From Primula veris (Eukaryota; Streptophyta; Magnoliopsida; Ericales; Primulaceae), in NCBI GenBank assembly GCA_963682055.1, contig OY821751.1:11966001-12030000 (forward strand): 64,000 bases of DNA, read 5' to 3'. The notes under the pieces are model-generated. The model did not search any database. It had not been told where the DNA came from and saw nothing but the letters and a program-made list of their open reading frames with translations. This document shows, in pieces, positions 61,885-64,000 of the stretch. The translations under genes were made by a program, and so were the position numbers. The stretch's first letter is position 1. Each line of letters opens with the position of its first letter.

Positions 61885-61939
<55 letters not shown>
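61885..61939. repeat. (TA)n microsatellite
   Basis: About 27 TA units following an A-run. Apparent Tyr-Ile ORFs on both strands come from it. Confidence 0.95.
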
Positions 61940-61942
<3 letters not shown>

Positions 61943-62755
61943 GCAGAGCTAATTTCCTGACGGTCGTGGAGGAGCGGAGATGATTTTCTAGCGGCTGTGG
62001 AGGAGCTTCTCTCTCTAGTTTAAATGCTTTTTGATTGTGAGAATTATGACACACTCACCCTTCTATTTATAGCTTTTGGGGTGAGCTTTTAATTGCAATG
62101 GCAGCTCCCTAAGTTTCGCCCCATTATTATTTTTGACCCATAATTTTAGAAAATGAATCAAACTCCTTTTGTGTTTGAAAACATTATAAATGAGTACTAT
62201 ATTTTGAGTAACTCCTCATTTGTACCATATTTAATGGTTTTAGAAAAAGAAATACTTTTATTTTATATAAATTATCATTCTAAATTTTATTAGATGATAA
62301 AATATATTTGCTTTTTCTCTTTTAAATTACAAATAACAAGTCTATTCCGAGACTAATAAATTAGTAATTAATTGATAATTGATTTGAATGACACGTGTCA
62401 TATTTTTAGTGGGCGTAAAATTTGCGTGTCGACAGTAGGTATTTTATTTCTTCTTTTATAATTTTTTGTTTCGTTCACACACATCGTGTGGGCTCGACGG
62501 CTAGAGATGCACCATGCATAATATGGAAGTTCTTTTTACAAATAAAAATGGGAAATATTGGTTTTTAAAATGGGTTGGTTAAATGTTATACACATATTTC
62601 AAACTCATTTTTTTTAAACTCGGGGCGGTTTTATTTTTTCAAACACACGTCAATTTTTTCATGCTTTTCTCTTTATGTAAATTTTCATTCTTAAGAGGCT
62701 TTTTCGCAAACAAAGTTTGCGGACTTCATAAGGTGGTCTTCACATATATTAATAA
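61940..62755. other. AT-rich intergenic DNA
   Basis: No gene was recognised. A 7-bp perfect stem CGCAAAC/GTTTGCG lies at about 62705-62721. Confidence 0.4.
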
Positions 62756-62785
62756 CTAGCGGTTCGCGCCCACGCGATGCTTGGT
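62756..62785 (-). mobile_element. Possible Helitron 3' terminus (minus strand)
   Basis: On the minus strand a GC-rich inverted sequence (CGCG TGGG CGCG) is followed by AACCG and CTAG, then T. This fits the Helitron 3' pattern but the stem is only 4 bp. No 5' end was identified. Confidence 0.35.
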
Positions 62786-63135
62786 GTAACGCATAATTTG
62801 AGATTACCAAACATTTATCTTACGAAAATCATATGCAAAACAAATTAAAATACTATGAAAATCGGTACATGTTTATCCAAACACATGAGAATTCTTCACT
62901 TCCTTTGAGTTGCTTTTTCAAACTTTGTGGGTTTTGAAGTAGTTTCTAAAATATTTTTTTCTGGTGCAATTATTTCCATTTTGAGTAAATCATGACAGAA
63001 AGAAAGAGTGAGATAAGAGACCTGTATGAAAAGATAAAGAAAATAGAGGTTATATTAAATTCGGTATTTGAGGGGCAATTATTTTTGGTTAAATCTATAA
63101 TTTTTAAAATTAATAAGCTTATTTTGTAATGACTT
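62786..63135. other. AT-rich spacer
   Basis: Nothing was recognised; it may be the body of the possible Helitron to the left. Confidence 0.35.
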
Positions 63136-63710
63136 TGATAGAACATAAAAATTAGACCCGAATATATCTATTCGGGTATGAACCGACCCATGGGTTATTA
63201 ATGGGTATCCAACGCATTTATAATAGAACCCGGGGTATAACAGTCTTTTCCTTATTAAAGGATAAGGGCAATTATACATTAAACATCCAAGCCCAGTTAA
63301 TTAAGGCCCCACAGTTGAAAAGCCCACAAGATGACAGATGAGATGGAGGCACTTGTCAACATCATATGGCGCACGAATGCCTATAAATAGTCAAGTACCT
63401 GCACTGGAAAAAGGACCTGAAAACTGATCAAAAAGAAGTACAAGACAGACTTTTCAGAGCTGATCTCACTAAAAAGTACACCGAGAGAAGTCAAATCAAA
63501 TACCGAGCATCAAGAACAAAGTCAAAGGTGAAGATTTAAGAGTAAATTATTAGACCGAGCACAAGTGTAATAAGAAACTGTAATCCGAGCAAGAATAATT
63601 ACCGATCAATAAAAAAAGAATAACAACGTGTCCAATATTTACTTTTGTTAATTTATACTATTATTGTTGAGAAGCATAACGTGACCCGATCAAAGTTAAC
63701 GCTTTATCAA
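63136..63710 (+). repeat. 5' LTR of a Tat-like gypsy element
   Basis: A 575-bp candidate starts TGATA and ends TATCA, a 5-bp inverted pair. A TATA box CTATAAATAG lies at 63381-63390. The primer site and a gag ORF follow. Only one LTR is in the window, so the left limit is inferred from the end symmetry. Confidence 0.65.
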
Positions 63711-63712
63711 AT

Positions 63713-63729
63713 GGTGCCGTCTTTACACT
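63713..63729 (+). promoter_or_regulatory. Primer binding site of the gypsy element
   Basis: TGGTGCCGTCTTTACAC starts 2 nt after the LTR. TGGTGCCGTC is typical of the Tat/Retand branch of plant gypsy elements. Confidence 0.7.
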
Positions 63730-63786
63730 TCACCTAGTGCCAACTACTTTCGAAGTCGAACACACAGCTTTATCAGACGAGTAAAC

Positions 63787-64000
63787 ATGGTTACCACAGT
63801 AGAAGAAAATCGTCCCGAGGAAGTAGGAACCACAAATAACCGGGAAGTGCCGATAAACCAAGACGGCCTAGAAGAACTACTTGCCATCCGAGAAAGATAC
63901 GAAGCTATCAAGTCCGGAAACCGAGCAAGCACTTCCAATATTCCTACCGAACAACCAACATACCAACACTTGCTACTTGACGGAAGAATAGGCGAAAACC
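63787..64000 (+). CDS. N-terminus of a gypsy gag protein, cut by the window edge
   Basis: The frame is open from ATG 63787 to the last base (71 codons): MVTTVEENRPEEVG, then LEELLAIRERYEAIKSG. It is acidic and helical, as the N-terminus of Tat-type Gag often is. Its place 74 bp after the primer site supports gag. Nothing indicates a defect in the visible part. Confidence 0.65.
   Translation, partial: MVTTVEENRPEEVGTTNNREVPINQDGLEELLAIRERYEAIKSGNRASTSNIPTEQPTYQHLLLDGRIGEN

Overview
The window is AT-rich nuclear DNA of a flowering plant, most likely a eudicot. The evidence is two spliced plant genes with GT-AG introns, plant-type Ty1/copia, Ty3/gypsy, Helitron, CACTA and LINE sequences, and many (TA)n microsatellites. 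The species cannot be named from sequence alone.

Two genes look intact. On the minus strand, 26647 to 19785, a seven-exon gene encodes a 390-aa NSE4 homologue, the kleisin of the SMC5/6 DNA-repair complex. Its 3.6-kb first intron carries a tandem repeat array. On the plus strand, 38890 to 43388, a nine-exon gene encodes a 493-aa MATE/DTX efflux transporter. All exon phases join without a stop in both genes.

Much of the rest is mobile DNA. Three related but defective copia elements are called here copies A (577-7172, +), B (9200-16202, +) and C (48036-54921, -). They share decayed gag-pol, the same deletion of the reverse-transcriptase YVDD block, and an unusual set of RNA-type hairpins. The hairpin arms differ from site to site but most enclose the same 8-nt loop, CCWGTCGW. 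Copy C has identical 202-bp LTRs and a 5-bp target duplication, so this non-coding family moved recently and must have been mobilised in trans. This is the most interesting signal in the window.

Copy C is the youngest layer of a nested stack. An older Tnt1-like copia on the minus strand (LTRs at 47048-47278 and 60276-60502) is split in its RNase H region. The splitting segment is probably a solo LTR of gypsy type (47818-57201), and it carries a frameshifted fragment of a cation/calcium exchanger (CCX) gene. Copy C then sits inside that segment.

Other items are a 650-bp fold-back repeat (17797-18460), a CACTA-type MITE with a GTA target duplication (30443-30615), a decayed LINE ORF1 (33955-35013), an 876-bp element with inverted ends (36359-37234), a minisatellite (46502-46725), two possible Helitron ends, and the 5' LTR plus gag start of a Tat-like gypsy element that runs off the right edge (63136-64000).
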